From contig JBJXFF010000201.1 in the NCBI GenBank assembly GCA_046153945.1, positions 1-64,000 of the forward strand: 64,000 bases of DNA, read 5' to 3'. Positions 35,371 through 44,744 of this stretch are shown in pieces. Under the pieces are notes generated by a model that saw only the letters and a list, made by a program, of their open reading frames with translations, did no database searches and had not been told where the DNA came from. The position numbers and the translations under genes were made by a program. Every line of letters begins with the position of its first letter. The stretch's first letter is position 1. Source of the DNA: SXOA01 sp046153945. Lineage in GTDB: Bacteria; Planctomycetota; Planctomycetia; Pirellulales; Pirellulaceae.

Positions 35371-35934
35371 TCAGGGGTGGCGATTCTTGGCGGACGCCCA
35401 CATTCCGCGTCCTGCTCTCTTCGCTTCCTTCTCGGCTTTGACGAAGTTCTTGTGCATCGTTTGGTTATCGCCCGGATAGAGATCGGCCTTAGCGAAGCCA
35501 GCGCGGATGACTTCCTCATTGAGCAGGCGACCATCGACGTAAACATACCCCAGAAAATGACCGTCGCTATCGAGCCGCCGTCGATCCAAGTCGAGTGACG
35601 GAGACCCCGAACTCAGAAACTCGCTGGTGAACTCCCCTCCCTCGTTAGATGGTGCCAGCGACTTGACCCCGATCAGTTGCAGGGGCGCTTCGAGCGGCCT
35701 AAGTGAATCCGTACCGAGCACTGGAACCTGTTGGCGAACAATCAGCAAATCGGTCCGCTCGACGCGCACGACTTCGAGTTCTCCGGCCACAGGTTGACCC
35801 GAAAGGGAACTTCCTTCGGCGGCATGACGAAAGGCGCTCTCGTCCCAGCCCCACCAATACCGGGCGGCGATACCTGCGCAAGCAATCGCGCATAGCCATA
35901 CCGACCAGGATGGATAGCGACGAAACTGGCGCAT
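35371..35934 (-). CDS. Membrane-anchored thermonuclease-like protein, probably inactive
   Basis: A 187-residue protein with a single N-terminal membrane helix (SVWLCAIACAGIAARYW) and a C-terminal staphylococcal-nuclease-like domain: LQLIGVKSL, then DSDGHFLGYVYVDGRLLNEE and AGFAKADLYP, closing with AKRAGRGMW. The family's conserved GVDxPE is changed to GVKSLAP, and the expected YGRxLAYV reads DGHFLGYV, losing a catalytic Arg. The fold is credible, but nuclease activity is doubtful. A binding role or a new activity is possible. Confidence 0.72.
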   Translation of the reverse strand: MRQFRRYPSWSVWLCAIACAGIAARYWWGWDESAFRHAAEGSSLSGQPVAGELEVVRVERTDLLIVRQQVPVLGTDSLRPLEAPLQLIGVKSLAPSNEGGEFTSEFLSSGSPSLDLDRRRLDSDGHFLGYVYVDGRLLNEEVIRAGFAKADLYPGDNQTMHKNFVKAEKEAKRAGRGMWASAKNRHP

Positions 35935-35979
35935 AAGACAGTCCCAGCAATGACGGCCACTCAGCGACCTGTTGAGAGC

Positions 35980-36285
35980 CTAGTTCTTGCTAAAGCCGAG
36001 TGCCGGCTTGGCTTCGCGTCCCAGCGGGTTCCCCACGAACTTGCGATAGCACTGCGGGCAGAGGTCGAAGCGGCGGCGCTGATAGATGTCCTCGCCGATC
36101 TCGTCCTCGCACTCATCCGGCGTGCTGTCCAGAATATCCTCAATTTCTACAAGGTGGTCCCGATCTTCATCGGGCTCCTGCTCGCAGGCGGGATCCATCG
36201 CGGCCTGAATTTCGATTTTCACCACGTACCGCAGATCATCGGCGGCGAGTTTGCATCTACAGCGGTCGCAACTGTAATGAATCAT
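35980..36285 (-). CDS. Small acidic protein with two CxxC pairs (zinc-ribbon-like)
   Basis: A 101-residue protein when started at the ATG at 36285 (MIHYSCDRCRCKL), which puts the first CxxC near the N-terminus. The second pair is in FDLCPQCYRKFVG near residue 85. Between them lies an acidic, Asp/Glu-rich segment. Four cysteines in two pairs suggest one zinc site. An upstream extension to 36420 is open but adds unrelated residues. Similar proteins in planctomycetes have no assigned role. The 36286-36574 gap holds no other gene I can support. Confidence 0.65.
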   Translation of the reverse strand: MIHYSCDRCRCKLAADDLRYVVKIEIQAAMDPACEQEPDEDRDHLVEIEDILDSTPDECEDEIGEDIYQRRRFDLCPQCYRKFVGNPLGREAKPALGFSKN

Positions 36286-36574
36286 AAAGAACCGGTGGTA
36301 GCGAGGAATGACGAGCGGAAGTTGGAACGCTTCCGCCAGAATGAGGCAACCCTTGCATCCTAATGCGCCGGCGCAAAAACTGGCAAGTCGAGCGCGAAAG
36401 AAAGATGAGGCGAGTTTCAAGATTTTTTGCGGACGCTATTGACTTGGGACGGCTAGCGAGACTTTGCGGCAGGGGTCTCGGCAGGAACTGCGGCAGGCGG
36501 ATTCGATGGCAATTGTCTTTGCGGCTTGTGTCCTGCGGACGGCGAGCGGATAATGAGCAGTGGAGATTTCACTC

Positions 36575-37633
36575 ATGTCGTTCGCTGCTGCCTCCCTTTC
36601 GGAGGCCGTTCCCCACGATCAAATGCTCAGGCGGCGAATTCCGGCCTGGCTGTTGTCGCTCACGCTGCACCTGACAGCAGTGCTGGTGGGAACTCTGCTG
36701 GTTCGCGGTACGCAGTTGCCCGCCACGGGGGAGGAATCCGCTCGGCCGGCGGCAATCGTGTTGGCCCAACGAACAGAGAGCACGACAACCAACTACTTTA
36801 CGCCGGAAGATCTGCACAAGGGAGAAAGCGAAGCGGCTGCTGCGGCGACTTCACCGTTGAGTTCCTCCGAATTCTCAGACTCTTTGCCGACAGCGGCGGA
36901 ATCTCCGCCGCCTTCAACGGTCGTCCGCTTGCCGGAATTGCCCGGTCGCCTGGCACCCAGCGGAGAGACGATTGTCCTCAAGCCACAATCATCTGGCACT
37001 AAGGGACGGTCGATTTCGCATCTGACGGAAGCAGACAAAGCAGCCATCCTGGCGGAAGATGCGGCCAGGCCGCGCGTCAAAGGTCCAACTGGACCGGCGG
37101 CAAAGGTTTCCTTGTTCGGCTCCCACGAGGCGGTGGGCCACTCGTTTGTGTTTCTCATCGACCGCTCCCAAAGCATGGGGGGTGACGGTCTGGGAGCCAT
37201 CGAAGCTGCTGCCAAAGAACTTGCAACCTCAGTTGCGGCATTGGAAGAGACGCACAAGTTTCAAGTCATCGCCTACAATCAGAAGCCGCTCTACCTCACC
37301 GCGCGGGAAATGCTGCCGGCGACTACGGGAAACAAGCAGCAACTGATTGATTTCGTAAAGAATCTTCCGGCATTTGGTGCGACCGAGCACGAAGTCGGAA
37401 TCTATGCCGCCCTCAAGCTCAAGCCGGATGCTATTTTTCTGCTGACCGATGGTGGCGACCCTATGTTAAATGCGGGACAAATTAAGAACATTCGCGCGGC
37501 GGCGAAAGGGACTGCCATTCACTCCCTCCATTTCGGCTCCGGAGCGAAAGGGGATGAGCGGAGCTTTTTGGAGACTCTCGCGGAATATACCGGCGGCAGC
37601 TACCTCTATATCGACATGGCGGACCGGCGATGA
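36575..37633 (+). CDS. Membrane-anchored VWA-domain protein
   Basis: A 352-residue protein (ATG at 36575; an in-frame GTG lies 15 bases earlier). A membrane helix near residues 25-45 (WLLSLTLHLTAVLVGTLLV) is followed by a long Ser/Ala/Pro-rich linker. The VWA domain is in the C-terminal half: FLIDRSQSMGGDG has the MIDAS DxSxS, and IFLLTDGGDP supplies the later Asp. Such proteins bind metal-dependent partners, often at the cell envelope. Its stop overlaps the methyltransferase start by 4 bases. Confidence 0.82.
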   Translation: MSFAAASLSEAVPHDQMLRRRIPAWLLSLTLHLTAVLVGTLLVRGTQLPATGEESARPAAIVLAQRTESTTTNYFTPEDLHKGESEAAAAATSPLSSSEFSDSLPTAAESPPPSTVVRLPELPGRLAPSGETIVLKPQSSGTKGRSISHLTEADKAAILAEDAARPRVKGPTGPAAKVSLFGSHEAVGHSFVFLIDRSQSMGGDGLGAIEAAAKELATSVAALEETHKFQVIAYNQKPLYLTAREMLPATTGNKQQLIDFVKNLPAFGATEHEVGIYAALKLKPDAIFLLTDGGDPMLNAGQIKNIRAAAKGTAIHSLHFGSGAKGDERSFLETLAEYTGGSYLYIDMADRR

Positions 37634-38670
37634 ATCCGTTTCTCACCGTCCCTCCCCGGCCGCAGGAAGAGTTGCTGCTGGAACTGGCTCCGTCCACCGC
37701 CGGCAAACGGGTTCTCTGTAACACTGCCGGCCGCGGACAGTTCGCGCTGGCGGCAACCGCGCACGCTGCCCATGTCAGTTGCCATTTTCTCGACCTTTAT
37801 CACTTGCACCAATGCCGCACGACTGCCGGTGAAGTTCCCGCTAACTTGAGTCTCGTCTGCGAAGCGGATTTTGCGACTGGGCCGTTCGATCTCGCAGCTC
37901 TCTCTTTCAGTAAGCAAGGGGACGGCGAGCTCGTCCGCGACTTATTGCAGCAAGGCCATGAGCGGCTCGAAATCGGCGGACGACTAGCCGTTACTACCGA
38001 CAACCCCGAAGACTCGTTCCTGCACGACGAACTGCGAAAGCTATTCGCCAAGGTCACTCGCCGCCCGAGTTCCACGGGCGTACTGTACCTGGCGACAAAA
38101 ACCGAGCCCCTCCGCAAGGTCAAAAACTTTGCCTGCGAGTTCCCATTCCGCGACGGCGAGCGGCTCATCGAGCTTCGCACCCGTCCCGGCGTTTTCAGCC
38201 ATCGGCGGCTGGATGGAGGTGCGCGGGCGATTGTCAACGAAATGCAAATTAAGCCGGGGATGAGGATGCTGGACCTTGGTTGCGGCAGCGGGGCCGTCGC
38301 GGCAGCCGCGGCACTGCGGGCCGAAAACGTGCAGGTCAGTGCCGTCGATTCCAATCCGCGGGCGGTGGAAGCGACAGCCTGGTCGGCGACTAGGAACAAT
38401 GTTGCCAATTTGCAAGTCGCCCTCGACTGCGATGGTTCCAGTGTGACGGACGAAGCGTTCGACCTAGTGCTGGCCAACGCCCCGTACTTTTCCAACTTCC
38501 GAATCGCGGAACATTTTGCCAGAACTGCCGCCCGCGCGCTTAAAACCGGAGGCCTCGCCCTCTTCGTCACTAAAACTCCCGGCTGGTATGTGGAGCGGCT
38601 TCCTAAATGGTTTTCGAGCGTGGAACCGAGGCCAGGGAAGAATTACACGATTGTGGCGGCCACAAAGTGA
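37630..38670 (+). CDS. RsmC-like class I methyltransferase
   Basis: A 346-residue protein with the two-domain layout of RsmC/RlmG-type rRNA guanine-N2 methyltransferases. The N-terminal half is a degenerate copy of the fold. The C-terminal half has the SAM site LDLGCGSGAVA (about residue 215), SAVDSNPRAVEA and the catalytic-type motif LANAPYFSN where NPPF is usual. It probably methylates an rRNA guanine, with the exact site open. The start overlaps the VWA gene's stop (ATGA), so the pair is translationally coupled, an unexpected pairing for an rRNA enzyme. Confidence 0.82.
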   Translation: MNPFLTVPPRPQEELLLELAPSTAGKRVLCNTAGRGQFALAATAHAAHVSCHFLDLYHLHQCRTTAGEVPANLSLVCEADFATGPFDLAALSFSKQGDGELVRDLLQQGHERLEIGGRLAVTTDNPEDSFLHDELRKLFAKVTRRPSSTGVLYLATKTEPLRKVKNFACEFPFRDGERLIELRTRPGVFSHRRLDGGARAIVNEMQIKPGMRMLDLGCGSGAVAAAAALRAENVQVSAVDSNPRAVEATAWSATRNNVANLQVALDCDGSSVTDEAFDLVLANAPYFSNFRIAEHFARTAARALKTGGLALFVTKTPGWYVERLPKWFSSVEPRPGKNYTIVAATK

Positions 38671-38700
38671 TGCCATGTGGTGCGGATTGCTAATGCCGAC

Positions 38701-40266
38701 TCAGCGCCGAAAGTTGCTGAGCCCAAAGTGAGTCTCTAATCGGTGAATGCACACTTCGACGGCGGGGCCAATATCGTTCGCGGCCAGCTTCCCTTCGTCG
38801 CAGAGAATTTGGGCCAGACCCTCCAGCATCAGTCGATCAAGCTGCGGGTCATACAGCAGCATCAGCCGCCGTTCCACAAGATCACCGAGCGTCGTCACCC
38901 ATTCCTCCCGAATGATCCGGCGAACCGCCTCCTCCCATCTCCCCAACTCTCCGTCTCTCTGTCTCTCCTTCTCTAGCACGCCCCCCGCGATAACCCTCGC
39001 CCGCGAGTTCCGCACGTCACCCGCACTTTCCCCCAGCCGCCCCAACACTGCTGCGGCGGTCTCTTCCGCGAGCGAGCGGCAGGTGGTGAGCTTGCCGCCG
39101 ACCAGGGAGAGGAGCGGAATGGGGGACTCCTCGTTCCAAACAAGCTGATGCCGCCGCGTGATGGCGGCCGTGGTTTTGGCATCGACGTGTGGCAGCGGGC
39201 GAACGCCGCTGTAATGCCAGGCGATGTCGCTGCGATCTAGGCTTGCGGCAGGAAAGATGTTGGCGACAACGTTCACGAGGTAGTCGAGCTCTTCGTCCGT
39301 GGCCACCGCCGTTGCCGGATCGCCGTTGAAAGGCAAATCGGTCGTGCCGACGAGCGTCCCTTCCGCCAGCGGCAGCAGAAAAACCGGTCGGCCATCGGCC
39401 GCTTCGGTGTAAATGCCGTTGCCGCCGAGCATCTCTTTGAGTTGTGGATGCCAGGTGAAGAAATGGCTCCCCTTGGTTCCCCCCATCAAACGGCGGGACG
39501 GCAGCGGCAGCTTTTGCAGCGTCTCATCCACCCAGGCCCCGGTGGCGTTGATGATGGCGGATGGCTGGAAGGAGAGGATCGGCTTGTCATCGGACTCGTG
39601 GTTCGCTTTCGTGATGTGGACGATGTCTTTCTCAAGTCGCGCGCGATGGTACGTCAACACTTGCAGCGTGCAGCCATTCTCGTCGGCGGCTTTCTGGGCA
39701 TCGCGCAGCAAGGCGACAACGAATCGTTCGGGGAAAGCAATTTGAGCGTCCGAATAGGCGGCCAACCATGCTCCCGCGGAAGGTGAAACCGGCGGCACTC
39801 CGGGCTCTTTCAAACTGTGGATGCTCCGCAGCGGCAAAGTCTTGTCCTGGGCGTAAGTGTCGTACATCCAGAGGCCCGTCCGGACCAGCGCCAGGCCGCG
39901 AGGTTCGGGCTTGCCTCCGCCTCCCAGCCCCAAGAACTTCGTCGCCGATTGCCATAGCCCGCCCAACTGGCTCTGCACGGGAATGAACAGCCGCAGCGGG
40001 CGGACGAAGTCCGGCGCGAGTTGCAGCAGGCGAGTCCGCTCCGCCAGCGACTCCTTCACCAGACTGAACTCGCCGTATTCCAGATACCGGAGGCCGCCGT
40101 GAATGAGCCGCGAGGAATAGGCCGTCGCTCCAGACGCCAGGTCCGCCTGGTCTACCAGCAGCACGCTGTGGCCGTTAAGCGTCAATTCCCTCGCCGCCGC
40201 CGCCCCGTTGATACCGCCGCCGAGAATGAGAATGGGGCGGTCGAGGGAGAAGGGGGCCTCAGGCAT
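38701..40266 (-). CDS. glpD: Aerobic glycerol-3-phosphate dehydrogenase
   Basis: A 521-residue FAD enzyme oxidising glycerol-3-phosphate to dihydroxyacetone phosphate and feeding electrons to quinones. Signatures: ILGGGINGAAAARE at the FAD site, then DLASGATAYSSRLIHGGLRY and LIPLPLAEG-like FLLPLAEGTLVGTTD. The C-terminal region is the usual DAO domain. It ends a three-gene operon: creatininase family, MFS transporter, GlpD. Its start overlaps the MFS gene by 8 bases. Confidence 0.94.
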   Translation of the reverse strand: MPEAPFSLDRPILILGGGINGAAAARELTLNGHSVLLVDQADLASGATAYSSRLIHGGLRYLEYGEFSLVKESLAERTRLLQLAPDFVRPLRLFIPVQSQLGGLWQSATKFLGLGGGGKPEPRGLALVRTGLWMYDTYAQDKTLPLRSIHSLKEPGVPPVSPSAGAWLAAYSDAQIAFPERFVVALLRDAQKAADENGCTLQVLTYHRARLEKDIVHITKANHESDDKPILSFQPSAIINATGAWVDETLQKLPLPSRRLMGGTKGSHFFTWHPQLKEMLGGNGIYTEAADGRPVFLLPLAEGTLVGTTDLPFNGDPATAVATDEELDYLVNVVANIFPAASLDRSDIAWHYSGVRPLPHVDAKTTAAITRRHQLVWNEESPIPLLSLVGGKLTTCRSLAEETAAAVLGRLGESAGDVRNSRARVIAGGVLEKERQRDGELGRWEEAVRRIIREEWVTTLGDLVERRLMLLYDPQLDRLMLEGLAQILCDEGKLAANDIGPAVEVCIHRLETHFGLSNFRR

Positions 40267-41617
40267 GATTAGGGGCCTTATCGTCCGAGGGTGAACTCCC
40301 CCAGAAAAGCAAAGCTACACAGCCAACGAGAGGGACCATGCCCGCAAAGAAAAGGGCCGAACCATAACTGCCGGTCGCTTTGACGGTGTTCCCAACCCAT
40401 TCTTGCATATAGGACGACGCAATCCAGGTAATGCAGCCAAGCGTTCCAGTCACTAGCCCTTGATGCTTTTTGGAAATCTCCTGCGTGAGGGAATAAAACG
40501 GCGGAAAGAGCCCCAGCGACCCGAAGCCAATCACGAGAAAGCTGGCGAGGAGCAGCCAGCCTTTCGGAAGTGAGCCGGCGAACATGCTCGCCATCGTGAG
40601 CACTGCGCAGACCACGAACGCCAGACTACGTGCGGCGTGGGGTGACCAGCCTCGCTTTTGTGCCAGGTGTTTGGAAAGCATTCCAGCCGCGATGCAGCCG
40701 ACGTCCGCCACCAGAAAATATCCCGCTCGAAACCAAGGAATAAAGTCTTCCTCATAGCCGCGGCGATCGAGAATGAGCGGCATCCAGGCGCGGAAGAACT
40801 GCCAGGTCAGGTTGATCGGAATGACAATTGCCAGCAGCACCAGGAAGCGGCGAATCGTCGCCACTCCTACCGCGGAAGTCCAGTTGATGCGGGAATTCTG
40901 ATCTGCCGTACCGGTCTCAAGCTGCAAAGACTCCGGCTCGCGCTGCAAGTCCGCTTTGCGGATGAGCAGTAGCCACGGAATAATCCAAAGCATCCCGATG
41001 AACCCAATGGCCTGAAAGGCGGATCGCCAACTGCCGGTTTGCGAAGACACGACAAAGTAGATGACGATGGGCGTGAGCACGGCTCCAACGGAAGCGCCAC
41101 TTTGCAGCAGGCCGTTGCCAAAGGTCCGGTCACGGGCCGAGAGAATCCGCTGGGTAGTGATCAGTGCGCAGGGCCAATGCCCCGCTTCGAAGAAGCCGAG
41201 CACGATGCGGCAGGTGTACAGTCCCAGGAAAGCCGTGCGCGAGTTTACGTATTTCGTCTGCGTGGCCAGTTCCGGATCGAGCAGCCACGGAAAGTATCTG
41301 ACCAGAATTTCGCCGATGGAGTCTCCATAGGCAGTCGCAATACCGGCGGCGGACCAACCAATGAGCACCGCCGGATAGAGCCAGCGAATGCTGACGCGGT
41401 CGGCAACCATCCCGAGGACGATCGCCCCGAGCGCGAAGGCGAGGCCGAAACCCTTTTCCATCTGGCCGTAGTGCGTCTCATCCAGGTCCAACTCGGTCAG
41501 GATGGGTTTAATGGACTCGGCCAGCGTTTGCCGGTCCATGTACATCAGCATGGTAGCCAGGAAGAGGAGGCCGCAGATGGTCCATTTCCAGGCGGGGGGA
41601 CGAGTCGTGGTTTCCAT
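40259..41617 (-). CDS. MFS transporter, anion:cation symporter-like
   Basis: A 452-residue transporter with about 12 membrane helices. ATG at 41617 is chosen because it overlaps the preceding stop (TAATG) and leads into LMYMDRQTLAESIKPI, a typical first-helix signature of the ACS family (hexuronate, glucarate or phthalate symporters). The loop FEAGHWPCALIT after helix 3 supports this subgroup. The substrate is not readable. Co-transcription with glpD and a creatininase-family enzyme hints at a small polyol, acid or amide substrate. Confidence 0.87.
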   Translation of the reverse strand: METTTRPPAWKWTICGLLFLATMLMYMDRQTLAESIKPILTELDLDETHYGQMEKGFGLAFALGAIVLGMVADRVSIRWLYPAVLIGWSAAGIATAYGDSIGEILVRYFPWLLDPELATQTKYVNSRTAFLGLYTCRIVLGFFEAGHWPCALITTQRILSARDRTFGNGLLQSGASVGAVLTPIVIYFVVSSQTGSWRSAFQAIGFIGMLWIIPWLLLIRKADLQREPESLQLETGTADQNSRINWTSAVGVATIRRFLVLLAIVIPINLTWQFFRAWMPLILDRRGYEEDFIPWFRAGYFLVADVGCIAAGMLSKHLAQKRGWSPHAARSLAFVVCAVLTMASMFAGSLPKGWLLLASFLVIGFGSLGLFPPFYSLTQEISKKHQGLVTGTLGCITWIASSYMQEWVGNTVKATGSYGSALFFAGMVPLVGCVALLFWGSSPSDDKAPNHA

Positions 41618-42375
41618 TACCCGTGCCACGACTTCCCGTCCCAGGCCAGGACTTTTTCCAGCAGGTTGATGACGTCGGCGGAGAGGGTGCGGAAGATCAC
41701 TTCTCCCTTTTCGGCGGTGGCGTGCCGCGGGTTTCCAATGTGGCCGGGTTCGGTCCGGTCCTTGGTAATCCAACCGCGATGAGCGGGCTCAAAGACCCCG
41801 CCGAATTCAATCGGCTGCAATTTGCTGAGGTCGCCGACGAGGTGCGGGTTGAGGCGGAGCATCATCGAAGTTTCCCATTCACAGGCGTGCCCCATTTGCT
41901 GCTGCTTGATGTTTTTGTCCTGCTCGTGCGGCTTGCCGCCGAGGGTCCAGTAGGTGGTGGTGATGAGACAGAGGTCGCTCCGATGACGGTACTTCTGCCG
42001 CAGCTCAAAGATGGCTTGCTGGGAGGGGACGATGTTGCCGCCGTGGCCGTTCACTAGCACAATTCGGGTGAAATTGTGGAACAAGAAGTTCTCCACCATG
42101 TCCCGCAGCACATCGAGGTAGACCCGCGGAGCGGCTGACATGCTGCCGGGAAAGTCGAGATGGTGCTCGGAATTCCCCAGCCACATCAGCGGCGTGAAGA
42201 GGACGCGGTCACCGATTATCTCGCTTACTCGGCGGATGATTTCGCCGCAGAGCATGCTATCCGTAAACAGCGGCATGTGCCGGCCATGCTGCTCCAGGGC
42301 GGCGATGGGAATAACGATGGGAGTAGTGCGCGGCAAGGCGGCCACATCGGGCCATTTAAGGTCGGTGAGGTTCAT
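41617..42375 (-). CDS. Creatininase-family amidohydrolase
   Basis: A 252-residue metal-dependent hydrolase. Family ligands are visible: IAALEQHGRHMPLFTD (Glu, His and Asp), LVNGHGGN and GHACEWETSMML. The family includes creatininase, FAPy deformylase and mycofactocin-type peptidases, all cutting small cyclic or formyl amides. The exact substrate is unknown. It leads the operon with MFS and glpD (1-base overlap with the transporter gene). The 42376-42458 gap before it carries a purine-rich degenerate repeat of the CAGGAGTCAGGGG type. Confidence 0.87.
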   Translation of the reverse strand: MNLTDLKWPDVAALPRTTPIVIPIAALEQHGRHMPLFTDSMLCGEIIRRVSEIIGDRVLFTPLMWLGNSEHHLDFPGSMSAAPRVYLDVLRDMVENFLFHNFTRIVLVNGHGGNIVPSQQAIFELRQKYRHRSDLCLITTTYWTLGGKPHEQDKNIKQQQMGHACEWETSMMLRLNPHLVGDLSKLQPIEFGGVFEPAHRGWITKDRTEPGHIGNPRHATAEKGEVIFRTLSADVINLLEKVLAWDGKSWHG

Positions 42376-42458
42376 AATTCAGGAGTCAGGGGACAGGAGA
42401 CTGGGGTCAGAGTTTAAAGACGTGTCACCAGCTTACGCGATAGAGCGCGCCCAGAAAA

Positions 42459-42911
42459 CTAACCCACAGAAGCGACTTGTTTCACAACCGTTGGGCCACC
42501 CCCGGGTGCCATCGCCAGCCAAGTGCCAAGAAAGATTCCCAGCGGCATCAGCACGAGATTGGCTAGCTCAAACCACAAGGGATAGGGGAGCATCAGCAGG
42601 TTGGCAATTACGGCAAGAAGCAAGAGCAAGCCGATAGCCGCGCCGTGAGCATAATGGCGATAGGCTCCTAGACGTGTCGCCAACCAGGTGCTGATGAACG
42701 CCGTCAGTCCCCAAGAGACGGCAGCAATTGCGAGCAACCACTGCGGGTAGCTGGCAAAAAAATCCGTGCAGGCTTCCTTGTCGTGGAGATCCATGCCGGG
42801 TGGCATAGGATGAATAACGGCGCTGACCACTTCAATGGCAACGACAAACACAAACGCGGCGGCCATACTGACCGCCACTGCAAGTACGCTCCAAAAAATG
42901 GACTTTACCAT
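42459..42911 (-). CDS. Four-helix membrane protein of unknown function
   Basis: A 150-residue protein with four predicted membrane helices (about 5-30, 58-78, 88-110 and 115-135) and a short outward loop DLHDKEACTDF after helix 1. The tail is Gly/Pro-rich. No family motif is recognised. It lies 20 bases after the aldehyde dehydrogenase gene on the same strand and may share its transcript. Confidence 0.7.
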   Translation of the reverse strand: MVKSIFWSVLAVAVSMAAAFVFVVAIEVVSAVIHPMPPGMDLHDKEACTDFFASYPQWLLAIAAVSWGLTAFISTWLATRLGAYRHYAHGAAIGLLLLLAVIANLLMLPYPLWFELANLVLMPLGIFLGTWLAMAPGGGPTVVKQVASVG

Positions 42912-42931
42912 GATCTCATCCCACTAAAGGT

Positions 42932-44422
42932 CTATCCCATCGCGACCGTCACCGTCTTCGTCTCGGTGTAAGCCCGCAGCCCTTCCTCGCCGAGCTCCCG
43001 TCCCATGCCGCTCATTTTGAAGCCGCCGAAGGGAGCGGCGGCGTCGAAGACGTCGTAGCAGTTGATCCAGACGGTGCCGGCTTTGATTTTCTTGGCCAGG
43101 TAGTGGGCTTTGCCGACGTCCTTGGTCCAGACAGCGGCAGCGAGGCCGAAGGAGGTGTTATTGGCGCGGGCCACGATGTCGTCGGTGTCCTTGAAGGTCA
43201 GGACCGACATCACCGGGCCAAAGATTTCTTCGCGGGCGATGGCCATGTCGTCCTTTACGCCGCTAAACAGCGTCGGCTGGACGAAAAAGCCCTTGTCGCC
43301 GTGCCGCGAACCGCCGGAGACCATGGTGGCCCCCTGCTCCTGGCCGATGCCGATGTACTTCATGACCTTGTCGTATTGGGCCTTGTCCACTTGCGGGCCT
43401 TGCTCGGTCGAGGGGTCGAGCTGATTGCCGAGCTTTCTGGTCTTATTCATCGCGGCAACTTTCTCGATGAACTTGTCGTGAACCTTCTCTTCCACATAAA
43501 CACGGCTGCCGGCGCAGCAGCATTGGCCTTGATTGAAGTAGAGCCCAAAGTGAGCGCCCGCGGCAGCAGCGTCGAGGTCGCTGTCGGCATAGATGATGTT
43601 CGGGCTCTTGCCGCCCAGTTCGAAGGTGATTCGCTTGAGCGTCGGGGCCGCCTCCCGCATGATGATCTGGGCGGTCAACCCTTCACCGGTGAAGGCAATC
43701 TTATCGATGCCAGGATGCTTGACGACGGCCGCGCCCGCGGTCGGGCCGTAGCCGGGGACGATGTTAATGACGCCATCGGGAATGCCCGCCTTCTGAGCCA
43801 GCCGAGCCATCCGCAGGCAAGTCAGCGGCGTTTGCTCCGCCGGCTTCATGACGATCGTGTAGCCGGCGGCCAGGGCGGGTCCCCACTTCCAGGCGACCAT
43901 TAGCATTGGGAAGTTCCAGGGGATGATTTGCCCGACGACCCCGACCGGCTCCTTGCGGGTGTAGCAGAAGTAGTTTCCGCGAACCGGAATCGTCTGGCCG
44001 TGGATCTTGTCCGCATAGCCGGCGTAGTAGCGAAGGGCGTCGATGGTGAGGGGCAAGTCGGCGGCCTTCGCGTCGCGGATTGGCTTGCCGTTGTCGAGCG
44101 ATTCGAGCGCGGCGAGTTCGTCGGCCTCTTCCTCAATCAGGTCCGCCAGCTTGTTCATCAGCCGCCCTCGGTCGCGGGCATCCATCGTGCTCCAGGGACC
44201 GCTCTCAAACGCCTTGCGAGCCGCCTTCGCCGCCAAATCCACGTCTGCCGCGTCCCCTTCGGCCACGCTGGCGATGACTTCTTCCGTGGCCGGGTTCACT
44301 GTTTCAAAGGTCTTGCCGCTCTGGGAGGGGACCCATTGCCCTCCGATGAAGACCTGCGTCTGGCGAATCTCGGGTTGCTTGGGGGAAGCAGCAGCCGGGC
44401 GAGGAAGAGTGGCGGTGGCCAT
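42932..44422 (-). CDS. NAD-dependent aldehyde dehydrogenase (ALDH1/betaine-type)
   Basis: A 496-residue ALDH. Key residues: the catalytic Cys region NQGQCCCAGSRVY, the general-base Glu in FELGGKSPN, cofactor-binding NFPMLMVAWKWGPALA and the C-terminal PFGGFKMSGMGRELG. The length and these motifs fit the class 1/2 type, tetrameric and with broad aldehyde range. No dedicated pathway gene is adjacent. The promoter presumably lies in the 44423-44875 gap. Confidence 0.93.
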   Translation of the reverse strand: MATATLPRPAAASPKQPEIRQTQVFIGGQWVPSQSGKTFETVNPATEEVIASVAEGDAADVDLAAKAARKAFESGPWSTMDARDRGRLMNKLADLIEEEADELAALESLDNGKPIRDAKAADLPLTIDALRYYAGYADKIHGQTIPVRGNYFCYTRKEPVGVVGQIIPWNFPMLMVAWKWGPALAAGYTIVMKPAEQTPLTCLRMARLAQKAGIPDGVINIVPGYGPTAGAAVVKHPGIDKIAFTGEGLTAQIIMREAAPTLKRITFELGGKSPNIIYADSDLDAAAAGAHFGLYFNQGQCCCAGSRVYVEEKVHDKFIEKVAAMNKTRKLGNQLDPSTEQGPQVDKAQYDKVMKYIGIGQEQGATMVSGGSRHGDKGFFVQPTLFSGVKDDMAIAREEIFGPVMSVLTFKDTDDIVARANNTSFGLAAAVWTKDVGKAHYLAKKIKAGTVWINCYDVFDAAAPFGGFKMSGMGRELGEEGLRAYTETKTVTVAMG

Positions 44423-44744
44423 GAAAGATCTCCGTAGGGGGCCAAGAGAGGTGTGTAGCGACTGTATGAATTGTACCGGCCGGCGGAAGAGGGGGGCAAG
44501 TTCCTCTGTGTCACATTACGGTCCATCCAAGGAGAGTTGGCTATCCCCAGTCAGTGGCATGCCGACGTCACAATCCATACATCCGTCCTCCCTAAGGACA
44601 ACCGAATGTCAAAAGCAAGCAAAGGCGAATCTTGCACCCCCCCGAGCGATGGTTTCAAGACAAACCAAGACCGATATCAACATTGACGGAAGTTGATGCG
44701 AGACTCACCTTCGCAAGCCAAGTCCGTCTTGAATTCGACCCACA

